Positions 9,901 to 16,573 of a stretch of 64,000 bases of DNA are shown in pieces. The position numbers and the translations under genes are program-made. The notes beneath the pieces are model-generated. The model was not told the origin of the DNA and searched no databases. It saw nothing but the letters and a program-made list of their open reading frames with translations. Position 1 is the first letter of the stretch. The number at the start of each line of letters is the position of its first letter. Source of the stretch: Bacteroidales bacterium. Lineage in GTDB: Bacteria; Bacteroidota; Bacteroidia; Bacteroidales; P3. The stretch covers positions 1 to 64,000 of the forward strand of contig JAFSYK010000084.1 in the NCBI GenBank assembly GCA_017449975.1, written 5' to 3'.

Positions 9901-10011
9901 GCCACAATCCCACCACGAGGCCGTAGCCTCAGCGGTCAAAACGTACACTGCACAGGCGACGATGCAAACCAGCCAGCCAATGACGTTGTTTAGTCGATGG
10001 TATTGTTTCAT
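6919..10011 (-). CDS. DUF2723 (TMEM260-like) polytopic membrane protein
   Basis: A 1030-residue protein with the DUF2723 signature at its N-terminus (TASWWDCGEYIATAFKLQVG, then HPPGAPSF, residues about 30-56) and about a dozen membrane helices over the first 580 residues. A soluble C-terminal region of about 430 residues follows, ending in helical TPR-like sequence. DUF2723 proteins are related to GT-C glycosyltransferases; human TMEM260 is an O-mannosyltransferase. A role in glycosylating exported proteins is an inference. It is a single-gene unit, 89 nt downstream of the repeat-bracketed four-helix-bundle gene. Confidence 0.9.
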   Translation of the reverse strand: MKQYHRLNNVIGWLVCIVACAVYVLTAEATASWWDCGEYIATAFKLQVGHPPGAPSFQLFGRLFTMFSDPATAAHAVNVMSALCSGFTILFLYWGITLLGKHLLPDPKNPDIKDPRTWAVFAAGIVGALVYTFSDTFWFSAVEGEVYAMSSFFTSLVFWAILKWEEQADDPHSMRWLVLISLLVGIAIGVHLLNLLTLPAIVYVVYFKKWPKTTAKGFIYSGLISLVLLAIILWGVIPGIVNVDSAFDVFFVNTLHLPFNSGTIFFFAVLAAAIVWGLWYTSSKKHNKPIVNASILSFLMLLVGYSTFFMLIIRANTNTPLNENAPKDAVALRAYLGREQYGDTPLFKGQYYTAGDPIAAEPGYTKYVRGKDEKGRDCYIAAAHAQKYIYRQNHTGLFPRMYSNDNSRQHPKFYEYWAGKVKGDRKPSSAQNLKYFHGYQMGWMYWRYFMWNFAGRQNDVQGHYFNDNGTRDYLNGNWICGIKAIDEARLGPQDNLPDEMRNNKARNVYYLLPLLLGVLGLVYHVTRHRKDAFIVLIMFLMTGIAIAVYLNMPPRQPRERDYAFVGSFCFFAIWVGLGVMALVDWFTKLLKNESLRKVLVPVVFVVCMGVPLLMAAQNWDDHDRSEKYAARDFAENYIKSVKENGVLITFGDNDTFPLWYVQEVEGVRTDVRILNYTLSGMHWYVEQLYNKLYESEALPFTLPKEYYGLGKDMVFVDGRSSEYLEVTEVLSLLRDHPERFTQPTREGSVLILPTKRFKITLDIPKLVSLGVIPADKAAEVDSVIRFEISRGSLLRHQLMMLDILGTNRFERDINIMNPNYIKDVYPIVDRYCIQDGMNYKLLPYMPTEVNHETRTISMKQYTDRTYDYFLEGVDGEPLQWGNLNADIYVDPVSLNMGNVQRQNFTIAASCLLDQGDTVRARKMIDLAEEAFPKKNFARDKYCLSSLETYMGAYGREKALELWNDIYEYYMQDAIYLLQFHGDKAQGVRGRLDEALNIIRAMGYDPHYNLGGGETTDKVASFMTQYGIAMN

Positions 10012-10017
10012 TTTTTT

Positions 10018-10047
10018 CGTTTAACGTTTAAAGTTTAACGTTTAATG
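10018..10047. repeat. Left inverted repeat bracketing the four-helix-bundle gene
   Basis: A 30-bp sequence of GTTTAAC units that matches the reverse complement of 10472-10501 at 29 of 30 positions. A second shorter copy of the same units occurs at 10061-10078. Confidence 0.85.
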
Positions 10048-10100
10048 ATTTGTTTTATTTTCGTTTAACGTTTAACGTTGTATAATTCGTTTAATTATAA

Positions 10101-10460
10101 TTATTCCTTGCATGATTTTCGCAATCCCGATAGAACAGACGCCAACCTCGTAAACTGCGGTCTAATAGAATCAAGTTCCTGTTCTGAAATATAACCCAAG
10201 TCCAATGCTGTCAATAATTCGCTATATACTTCAGTTAAAGAACCGAAAGCTATTTCGAAGAAATGTCCTTTTTCCTTTATTGAATTTCTACCACATCCCT
10301 CTGCAATATTCGCAGTGATAGACACAGCGGCACGTCGAATTTGGTTTCCCAATCCAAACATCTCCTCTTTTGGAAAATTTTGCTGCAATTCATATACACT
10401 TTTCACCAGTGTGCGAGCGTGAATGTAAGCATCCAAATTTTCAAATGAAAAAGTAGCCAT
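10101..10460 (-). CDS. Four-helix bundle protein (23S rRNA intervening-sequence protein family)
   Basis: A 119-residue all-helical protein with the hallmark FENLDAYIHARTLVKSVYEL start, QIRRAAVSITANIAEGCGR (residues about 41-59) and a C-terminal LGYISEQELDSI segment. The family includes proteins encoded in 23S rRNA intervening sequences and the Avd protein of diversity-generating retroelements. This copy stands alone between housekeeping genes, is AT-richer than its neighbours, and is bracketed by near-perfect 30-bp inverted repeats, the organisation of an IVS-like insertion. No reverse transcriptase is nearby. Function is unknown. Confidence 0.9.
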   Translation of the reverse strand: MATFSFENLDAYIHARTLVKSVYELQQNFPKEEMFGLGNQIRRAAVSITANIAEGCGRNSIKEKGHFFEIAFGSLTEVYSELLTALDLGYISEQELDSIRPQFTRLASVLSGLRKSCKE

Positions 10461-10471
10461 ATCACCAGTCT

Positions 10472-10501
10472 CATTAAACGTTAAACATTAAACGTTAAAC
10501 G
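10472..10501. repeat. Right inverted repeat, supplying the arginine deiminase stop codon
   Basis: The reverse complement of 10018-10047 with one mismatch. Read on the minus strand, its first bases encode the last residues of arginine deiminase (TFNV) and its TAA stop codon, so the repeat has been joined to the 3' end of that gene. Confidence 0.85.
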
Positions 10502-11753
10502 TATCTCGCATGATGGGCATTGTCATGCAGCGGGCGCCGCCACCGGCACGGGGCAGTTCGCCTGCTTGGAAGGCCGCCACGAAACGCTCATACTGGTGCA
10601 TGTCCACCTTGCCGCTGCAGATATCTTCGGCCGGCAGGATGGCGTAGCCCGCTTTGTCCAGCGCCTCGATGGTTCTGGTGTTCCGGCGGTAACCCACCAC
10701 CTTGTCCGGTCCCAGCGCGAAGAAGTTGGCACCGCTGTGCCACTGCTCACGCAGCTGTTCCCACTCGTCGTTGCCGCCACACAGCAGGGGTTCCAGCTCC
10801 ATACCCACCGCCGCAAGGGCCTGCAGTATGTTGCCATATTCCTGCTGTCGCACGCGTCCACCCTCCACGGTGAACAGCGTGGTGCGACAGTCTGAGAAGA
10901 GTCCCGTCTTCTTCAGCATCGGCTCGAAAGCCATGCAGCGGTGCGGTCCCAGGAAGGTGAACACCATGTCGAGGTGGATGAACGATTCGGGGCTGTGGGG
11001 CAGCTCCTGTGCAATGACGTGGAAGCGCTCGTGATCCCGACCCATTGTCTCCACCAGGTAGTCGATGCCGCGTGCATTGGTGCGGATGCCGCAACCGACA
11101 CAGAGCACATCGCCTCGCGCCACCTGGACGTCGCCGCCCTCGGTGCGTGCCGATGCATCCCACTCCATGGCGTTCAAGGTCTGCGCGCCAAAGTAGTGCT
11201 CGAAGATAGCTTTGTAAATCAGCGTCTCACGCTGACGCACATCGAACGACATCGAGTTGATCAGCACACGGTTGTAGACCGACGACGAAGCGTCGCGCGT
11301 GAAGAACAGGTTGTAGAGCGGTCGCAGAATGTAGCGCTGCGCTGCGTAACGGTCGGGATCCACCCCCTTGCGGTAGGCAAAGCCCTCAATCAACTCACGT
11401 GCCAGCGTCTTGCTGTCGTGAGCCATCAGCTCGTCCATCAGGAACGGGCAGCCGTCCTGACGGCAGCTCTCTTCCACCAAATGGCGACGCACAGCGGCGT
11501 CGTCCAGCAGTGTCTCCAGCAGATCGGAAACATAGAACACCTTGGTCCAGCGTTCGAAAACACCGCAGAAGTTGGCATACTCCGCATCCACAAGTGGCTT
11601 GCTCAAAATGTCGCTGTACAGTGCCTCGTGGGCGTTCAGCGGCGTCATACGCTCGATTTCCGGACCGGGACGATGCAGCAGCACCGCCTTCAGCAGTCCA
11701 TACTCCGAGCCTACATTTACCTGTATATCTGTCTTTTTATCAGTAGATAACAT
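10488..11753 (-). CDS. arcA: Arginine deiminase
   Basis: Hydrolyses L-arginine to citrulline and ammonia. The 421-residue length fits the family. The guanidine-modifying fold is shown by the N-terminal VNVGSEYGLLKAVLLHRPG, the FTRDASSSV segment, EGGDVQVARGDVLCVG, HLDMVFTFLG and the C-terminal GGGARCMTMPIMRD with nucleophile Cys409. Family members usually end a few residues after this Cys loop; here the final TFNV and the stop come from an inverted repeat. Other arginine deiminase pathway genes (ornithine carbamoyltransferase, carbamate kinase) are absent here, although a YfcC-type transporter lies at 55.7 kb. Confidence 0.95.
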   Translation of the reverse strand: MLSTDKKTDIQVNVGSEYGLLKAVLLHRPGPEIERMTPLNAHEALYSDILSKPLVDAEYANFCGVFERWTKVFYVSDLLETLLDDAAVRRHLVEESCRQDGCPFLMDELMAHDSKTLARELIEGFAYRKGVDPDRYAAQRYILRPLYNLFFTRDASSSVYNRVLINSMSFDVRQRETLIYKAIFEHYFGAQTLNAMEWDASARTEGGDVQVARGDVLCVGCGIRTNARGIDYLVETMGRDHERFHVIAQELPHSPESFIHLDMVFTFLGPHRCMAFEPMLKKTGLFSDCRTTLFTVEGGRVRQQEYGNILQALAAVGMELEPLLCGGNDEWEQLREQWHSGANFFALGPDKVVGYRRNTRTIEALDKAGYAILPAEDICSGKVDMHQYERFVAAFQAGELPRAGGGARCMTMPIMRDTFNV

Positions 11754-11786
11754 ATATCATGCTTTGGTCATACCTATACAAAAGTG

Positions 11787-11794
11787 CAAATTTA
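11787..11794 (-). promoter_or_regulatory. Bacteroidetes -7 element for arcA
   Basis: TAAATTTG on the minus strand fits TAnnTTTG and lies 33 nt before the arcA start codon. A good -33 TTTG is not seen. Confidence 0.5.
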
Positions 11795-11809
11795 CGATTT
11801 TTTTGGAGA

Positions 11810-11935
11810 TTTGTGAAATTGTGAAGATGTGAAATTGTGAAGATGTGAAATTGTGAAGATATTAACATCTAAACATCTTAACACCTCAACACCTCAACAC
11901 CTCAACACCTCAATTCTCAACTCTCAACTCCCTCA
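11810..11935. repeat. Tandem repeats downstream of ctpA
   Basis: Two families occur side by side: about three units of GTGAAATTGTGAAGAT (11811-11860) and four to five units of CTCAACAC (11880-11915), followed by CTCAACTCTCAACTC. The last part overlaps the 3' end of ctpA. No gene is contained. Confidence 0.7.
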
Positions 11936-13517
11936 CAGCTCTCTGGTACCCTTCGTCAATGGCACACATGATGCGGTAGTAGTACTCCGTGCCGAACAGG
12001 TTGCGTGCCACCTGAGCCTTCAGCACCAGGTGCAGGTAGTCGTCGCTGTGACGTGTGCGCTCCGGCTGTTTGGCCTCCAGCGCCGTGTCGCGTACAATAT
12101 TCTTCTCTGCAGCATACTTGGCGAAAGCGGCGTCCACGTCAAACTCGTCGTAGTGCTGGAGGAAGCTGTCGAAATCCCTCAGCCGTGGGTCGTCGCGGTG
12201 ACTGTCGGCCCACGTCAGCGGGAAGCCGTTGACGAGCCCCTTGGAGCGCAGCGCGATGTAGTAGTCGGAGAGCCGCATCGTGTCCATCGGGACGAAGATG
12301 TCCGGCATGATACCGCCACCGCCATAGACCGTTCTGCCGCCCACCGTGCTGAATTTCAGCGAATCGGGCAAATGTACCGAATCCAGGTTCACCAGCTCGC
12401 CCGACGAATAGCGTCGCGCGATGTCACCGTTGTAATCCTCCGACCCCTTGTCGTAAGGCTTCTGTATGCAGCGTCCCGACGGCGTATAGTAGCGCGCCGT
12501 CGTCAGTCGTACCTGCGACCCGTCGCTCAGCGTGAACATACGCTGTACCAAGCCCTTGCCAAAGGTGCGACGGCCAATCAGTGTGCCGCGGTCCCAGTCC
12601 TGCACCGCGCCCGACACAATCTCCGACGCCGATGCCGAATTTTCATCGATGAGCACCACCAGCGCACCCTCACGGAACGAGCCCGAGCCGCGTGTGTGGA
12701 AATCCTGTCGCGCCGCCAGGCGTCCCTCGGTGTAGACGATGAGACGACCCTTGGGCAGCAGCTCGTTCACCAGACCGCAGGCGATGTCCAGATAGCCGCC
12801 CGAATTGCCACGCAGGTCCAGTATCAAGTTCTGCATACCCTGCTTCTGCAGCTGCTTCTGGGCCTTGCGGAACTCGTCGACACTGGTGCGTGCAAAGCGT
12901 GCCAGACGGATATAGCCCGTCTTGTCGTCGGCCATAAACCAGGTGTCGACCGAATAGAGGGGTATCTTGTCGCGTGTGATGTGGAAACTCAACTCTTGTC
13001 CTTCGCGGAGGATGTCGACCACCACCACGGTGCCCTTCTTGCCACGCAGGTGGGAGGTCACATAGCTGTTGGTGATGCTGTCGCCCGTTGCGGGCTGACC
13101 GTCGATGCGAATGATGCGGTCGCCCCGCTGCAGACCCACCTTCTCCGACGGGCCGCCGTCGATGACATCGCCCACGAAGATGGTGTCGTTGTTGATTTGG
13201 AACGTGATGCCCACGCCCTCGAAATTGCCCACCAGACCTTCGTTGGCGCGTTGCACATCCTTTGCTGCGATGAACACGCTATGCGGGTCCAGTGCCTTCA
13301 ACATGGCCCGCACCGCCTCGTCGCTCATCCGGCTCATGTCGGGGGTGGTCACATAATTCTTGTCAATCAGCCCGAACACCTCGTTCAGACGTTGCCGGGC
13401 CACCGCCGTGCTGTCGTCCTCGGCACGCACCACGCCGCCACACATCAGCTGCATCGACAATGGCAAAGAAATACAAAGCATTGCGGTTTTCAACCGCACT
13501 CGATTAATTACACTCAT
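11910..13517 (-). CDS. ctpA: S41 family carboxy-terminal processing protease
   Basis: A periplasmic serine protease that trims protein C-termini. It has an N-terminal signal segment, a PDZ domain at residues about 95-165 (GVGITFQINND, GPSEKVGLQRGDRIIRIDG), and the S41 catalytic domain. Spacing identifies Ser296 (ENSASASEI), Lys321 (TFGKG) and Gln325 as the catalytic set, with the same separations as in Bacillus CtpB. The start at 13517 is used; a second Met at 13481 would also leave a signal peptide, and the nearby promoter element would make the mRNA nearly leaderless with the longer start. It is divergent from sppA. Confidence 0.93.
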   Translation of the reverse strand: MSVINRVRLKTAMLCISLPLSMQLMCGGVVRAEDDSTAVARQRLNEVFGLIDKNYVTTPDMSRMSDEAVRAMLKALDPHSVFIAAKDVQRANEGLVGNFEGVGITFQINNDTIFVGDVIDGGPSEKVGLQRGDRIIRIDGQPATGDSITNSYVTSHLRGKKGTVVVVDILREGQELSFHITRDKIPLYSVDTWFMADDKTGYIRLARFARTSVDEFRKAQKQLQKQGMQNLILDLRGNSGGYLDIACGLVNELLPKGRLIVYTEGRLAARQDFHTRGSGSFREGALVVLIDENSASASEIVSGAVQDWDRGTLIGRRTFGKGLVQRMFTLSDGSQVRLTTARYYTPSGRCIQKPYDKGSEDYNGDIARRYSSGELVNLDSVHLPDSLKFSTVGGRTVYGGGGIMPDIFVPMDTMRLSDYYIALRSKGLVNGFPLTWADSHRDDPRLRDFDSFLQHYDEFDVDAAFAKYAAEKNIVRDTALEAKQPERTRHSDDYLHLVLKAQVARNLFGTEYYYRIMCAIDEGYQRAVRELRVEN

Positions 13518-13522
13518 AAATG

Positions 13523-13530
13523 CAAAAATA
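13523..13530 (-). promoter_or_regulatory. Bacteroidetes -7 element for ctpA
   Basis: TATTTTTG on the minus strand fits TAnnTTTG and lies only 5 nt before the first ATG of ctpA. Either the transcript is leaderless or translation begins at the second Met (13481). Confidence 0.5.
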
Positions 13531-13541
13531 CATTTTTTTTG

Positions 13542-13549
13542 TAATTTTG
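13542..13549 (+). promoter_or_regulatory. Bacteroidetes -7 element for sppA
   Basis: TAATTTTG fits TAnnTTTG, 74 nt before the sppA start. It is back to back with the ctpA element, so the two protease genes share a compact divergent promoter. Confidence 0.55.
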
Positions 13550-13623
13550 CACATCATCCTGTCAAATATGGGATGTTGAAACAAACTAACGAAATAACAA
13601 AATTCCAATAACGCACCCTCATT

Positions 13624-15405
13624 ATGGAAAACAACGAAAAGAAGCCGATGGGCTTTGGCAAAACCATGCTGGCATCCGCCACAGGATTTCTTATTGCATT
13701 TGTGGTCATACGTATCATTGGATTCTTTATAGTAGTCGGTCTCATCGTCGCGCTGGCGGCGAGTGCGAGCACGGAGACTCCGACGGTGGTCACGGGCGAC
13801 CATCTGTTTTTGAAAGTCGACCTCTCGCAAAGCATCGTGGAACGCACACCCGACAAAATGACGTCGCTGATTAGCGAGAACAAGTCGCAGGGACTCTGCG
13901 ACCTGCTGCAAGCCATCGAGCGTGCCAAGAGCGACGAGCGTGTCAAAGGCATCTACCTCTATTGCAACAACGGCGCTGTGGCCTGGGCGCAGTGCGACGA
14001 GCTGCGTGACGCGCTGGCCGACTATCGCGAAGCCACGGGCAACCCCATCGTGGCCTATGCCGACAACTATTCGCAGACGGGCTACTATCTGGCCTCCATG
14101 AGTGACTGTGTGGGACTGCATCCCGCCGGCATCGTGGACCTGCGCGGCATCGGTGCCGAAGTCATCTTCTACAAAGACCTGCTCGACAAGTTAGGTGTGC
14201 GGATGGAATTGATTAGACCCAAGAGCAACGCCTATAAGAGTGCCGGCGAGACCTACACCCGCAGCAGCATGAGTGACGCCAACCGCGAGCAGGTGCGCTC
14301 CTATGTGCGCAGCATCTGGCAGCATGTGGCCGACAACCTAGCGCAAAGCCGTCACACCTCGGCCGACAGCATCAACCTGATGGCCGACCAGCTGACGGGC
14401 TATGTGGCACAGCGTGCCCACGACAGCCGACTGGTCGACACGCTGCTGTTTGAGCGCGACATGCGCGACCTGCTGAAAGAGACTTATGGCTGCAGCCGAT
14501 TGGTCGACGCGAACAAATATGTACACAGCTTTTCCAATAAGACGGCGGAAGACAAGATCGCCCTCATCTATGCCGAAGGCAACGTCGTTGACGGAACTAG
14601 CGAAGGGTATGCCACGGCCGTCTATGGCGACGACATCGTCGAGGCGCTGCGCGCCGCCAGCAAGGACGACGACGTGAAAGCCATCGTGCTGCGTATCAAC
14701 TCGCCCGGTGGCTCGGCCACCGCTTCCGAGGCGATGACCCACGCCGTCATCGAGGCCAAGAATCAGAAGCCCGTCATCGTCTCGATGAGTGCGTTGGCCG
14801 CCAGCGCGGGCTATGAGATGGCTTGCAACGCCACCACTATCGTGGCACAGCCCACCACGCTGACTGGTAGCATCGGTGTTTTTGCCGCCATACCTGAAGT
14901 GGGCACCCTGTTGAAGAAGAAGCTGGGCATCGGTGTCGACACTGTCAACACCAACAAGAACTCGACGGGGCTGAGCCTGATGCGTCCCCTCTCCCCCACC
15001 GCCCGCGCCACCATGCAGTATCATGTTGAAGAATTCTACAAGACCTTCTGCCAGCGTGTGGCCGACGGTCGCGGCATGAGCACCGAGGCCGTCAACGAGA
15101 TCGGTCGCGGCCGTGTGTGGACAGGTCAGCAGGCTGTGGCCAACGGGCTGGTGGACACGCTGGGCGGCCTCTCGCTGGCGCTGAAAATCGCTGCTGCCGA
15201 AGCGGGCATTGAAGATTACAGCACCGTTGACTATCCCAAAGAGAAAGACCTCTTCACGCGACTGATGGCGGCAGCCAACGACAAAGAGGACATCGTGCTG
15301 AGACAGCGGATTCAGACGGTGGTCCCCTTCTATCAGGACTTGGTGGACTGGAGCAGCATGGCACCCGTACAGGCGCGGTTGCCGTATATTCTGAGAATGG
15401 AATAA
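13624..15405 (+). CDS. sppA: Signal peptide peptidase SppA, 67-kDa type
   Basis: A membrane-anchored serine protease that degrades cleaved signal peptides. It is 593 residues, the long tandem-domain form, with one N-terminal transmembrane helix (residues about 14-46) and two ClpP-like S49 domains. The catalytic dyad is predicted as Lys205 (NAYKSAGE) in the N-terminal repeat and Ser394 (LAASAGYEMA) in the C-terminal repeat, matching the E. coli arrangement. The oxyanion-region motif NSPGGSATASEA is at 359-370. It is the first gene of a rightward run and is divergent from ctpA. Confidence 0.95.
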   Translation: MENNEKKPMGFGKTMLASATGFLIAFVVIRIIGFFIVVGLIVALAASASTETPTVVTGDHLFLKVDLSQSIVERTPDKMTSLISENKSQGLCDLLQAIERAKSDERVKGIYLYCNNGAVAWAQCDELRDALADYREATGNPIVAYADNYSQTGYYLASMSDCVGLHPAGIVDLRGIGAEVIFYKDLLDKLGVRMELIRPKSNAYKSAGETYTRSSMSDANREQVRSYVRSIWQHVADNLAQSRHTSADSINLMADQLTGYVAQRAHDSRLVDTLLFERDMRDLLKETYGCSRLVDANKYVHSFSNKTAEDKIALIYAEGNVVDGTSEGYATAVYGDDIVEALRAASKDDDVKAIVLRINSPGGSATASEAMTHAVIEAKNQKPVIVSMSALAASAGYEMACNATTIVAQPTTLTGSIGVFAAIPEVGTLLKKKLGIGVDTVNTNKNSTGLSLMRPLSPTARATMQYHVEEFYKTFCQRVADGRGMSTEAVNEIGRGRVWTGQQAVANGLVDTLGGLSLALKIAAAEAGIEDYSTVDYPKEKDLFTRLMAAANDKEDIVLRQRIQTVVPFYQDLVDWSSMAPVQARLPYILRME

Positions 15406-15450
15406 AAAATGTTGAACTGTTGAACTGTTAAATTCTTGAACTGTTGAACT
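15406..15450. repeat. TTGAACTG octamer repeats
   Basis: Four to five copies of a TTGAACTG-type octamer fill the sppA to hydrolase spacer. It is the same class of unit as the TTGAATTG repeats inside the murD2-like gene. Confidence 0.65.
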
Positions 15451-15454
15451 GAGC

Positions 15455-16459
15455 ATGAAGAAGATTGCGGCTTACTTTTTAGTTTTTAGTTTTTACTATT
15501 TACTTTTTCCTGCAAATGGGCTGGCGCAGACGATGACCTCCCACCGGCAGGTGGTGGCCGACGGCTATGACTTCTGGACCTATACCGCTGTCGACACCGC
15601 CAGCGAGCCGCAGCCGCTGATACTCTTTCTGCATGGCGCCAGCCTTTGTGGGAAGAATCTGGAGAGGGTACGTCGCTACGGTCCTTTGCACGCCTTGCAG
15701 ATGGGCTTGGAGATACCTGCCACCATTGTGGCGCCCCAGAATCCGGGTGGCGCCTGGAAACCGGAACGGCTGATGCATGTGCTGGAGTGGGTGAAAGCGC
15801 ATTATCCGGTCGACACCAACCGCATCTATGTCTTTGGCATGAGTCTGGGCGGCTACGGCACCTTCGACTTTGTTGGCACCTATCCCGACAAGGTGGCTGC
15901 CGCCATCGCCATGTGCGGCGGCAGTCAGCTGCGTGACTTCTGCGGGCTGAACGAGGTGCCGCTGTGGATTATCCACGGCACCGCCGACCGACAGGTGCCC
16001 ATCAGCCAGTCGCAACGCATTATCAACGCCATGGAACGTTGTGGCAGCACCAATCGCATGCAATTCACCAAATTGCAGGGTTCCAACCACGGGGCGCCGG
16101 CACGCGCATTCTATCTGTCGTCACCCTACGAATGGCTGCTGTCGCACCGGCTCGACACGCCCTTGCGCCCCATCACGCCAGGCTACAGCATCACCCCCAC
16201 CGACCTGAAGAAAGCCTATAATCATCTTCGACATGGAAGTGGAAACATCAAAATTGAAAAAGGCGACAACAGCCCGATGATGGAACAGGAAGCCTCGGAG
16301 GAGAACACCACGGAGACCACCTATTATACTGTACGCAAAGGTGACACGTTAGAGAAGATTGCCAAACGGCATCACACCACGGTGAGCAAACTCTGCGAAT
16401 TGAACAAAATGCAAAGAACAAGCATCATCCGTCCCGGCCAGAAATTGCAGGTTCGGTAA
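15455..16459 (+). CDS. Secreted alpha/beta-hydrolase (esterase-like) with C-terminal LysM domain
   Basis: A 334-residue exported protein with a signal peptide (residues 1-25, ending NGLAQ). An alpha/beta-hydrolase domain of the phospholipase/carboxylesterase type spans about 40-240, with nucleophile elbow GMSLGG (Ser130), LFLHGASLCG as oxyanion region, an Asp in HGTADRQVP and a His in GSNHGAPA. After a linker, residues about 288-333 form one LysM module (YTVRKGDTLEKIAKRHHTTV, then IIRPGQKLQV), which binds peptidoglycan GlcNAc. The domains suggest a wall-associated esterase, but the substrate is unknown. It lies 49 nt after sppA. Confidence 0.85.
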   Translation: MKKIAAYFLVFSFYYLLFPANGLAQTMTSHRQVVADGYDFWTYTAVDTASEPQPLILFLHGASLCGKNLERVRRYGPLHALQMGLEIPATIVAPQNPGGAWKPERLMHVLEWVKAHYPVDTNRIYVFGMSLGGYGTFDFVGTYPDKVAAAIAMCGGSQLRDFCGLNEVPLWIIHGTADRQVPISQSQRIINAMERCGSTNRMQFTKLQGSNHGAPARAFYLSSPYEWLLSHRLDTPLRPITPGYSITPTDLKKAYNHLRHGSGNIKIEKGDNSPMMEQEASEENTTETTYYTVRKGDTLEKIAKRHHTTVSKLCELNKMQRTSIIRPGQKLQVR

Positions 16460-16500
16460 ATTTTTTTTCTTCATTTTGACAGATGTATGATAATTATTCG

Positions 16501-16508
16501 TACATTTG
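16501..16508 (+). promoter_or_regulatory. Bacteroidetes promoter of the receptor/ABC/GntR cluster
   Basis: TACATTTG matches TAnnTTTG and a TTTG is at 16475-16478, 22 nt before it, close to the usual 19-21 nt. Transcription should start near 16514, inside the palindrome described next. Confidence 0.65.
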
Positions 16509-16512
16509 CAGT

Positions 16513-16530
16513 GTATTAGTTGACTAATAC
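16513..16530. promoter_or_regulatory. Operator candidate: 18-bp palindrome at the transcription start
   Basis: GTATTAGTTGACTAATAC has perfect 8-bp arms around a 2-bp spacer and overlaps the predicted +1 of the receptor gene. It is a plausible site for the YtrA-type GntR regulator encoded at the end of the cluster; binding is inferred from position only. Confidence 0.55.
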
Positions 16531-16573
16531 AGACAAACGACACCAATTTAAATCCTATAAATCAATCATCTAT

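Noticed and set aside
6892-9993. A 1033-codon open frame on the plus strand opposite the DUF2723 gene
   Set aside because: It is antisense to a clear family member, has no recognisable domain, and is rich in His/Val/Gln/Arg as expected from the complement of GC-rich coding DNA.
10101-10460. Diversity-generating retroelement (Avd-like four-helix-bundle gene)
   Set aside because: No reverse transcriptase, template repeat or variable-repeat target gene is present nearby.
11853-13544. A 563-codon plus-strand frame opposite ctpA
   Set aside because: It is antisense to ctpA, begins in tandem repeats and has no family match.
16520-16573. Upstream start for the receptor gene
   Set aside because: It would add 18 polar residues before a good signal peptide and begins inside the operator palindrome.
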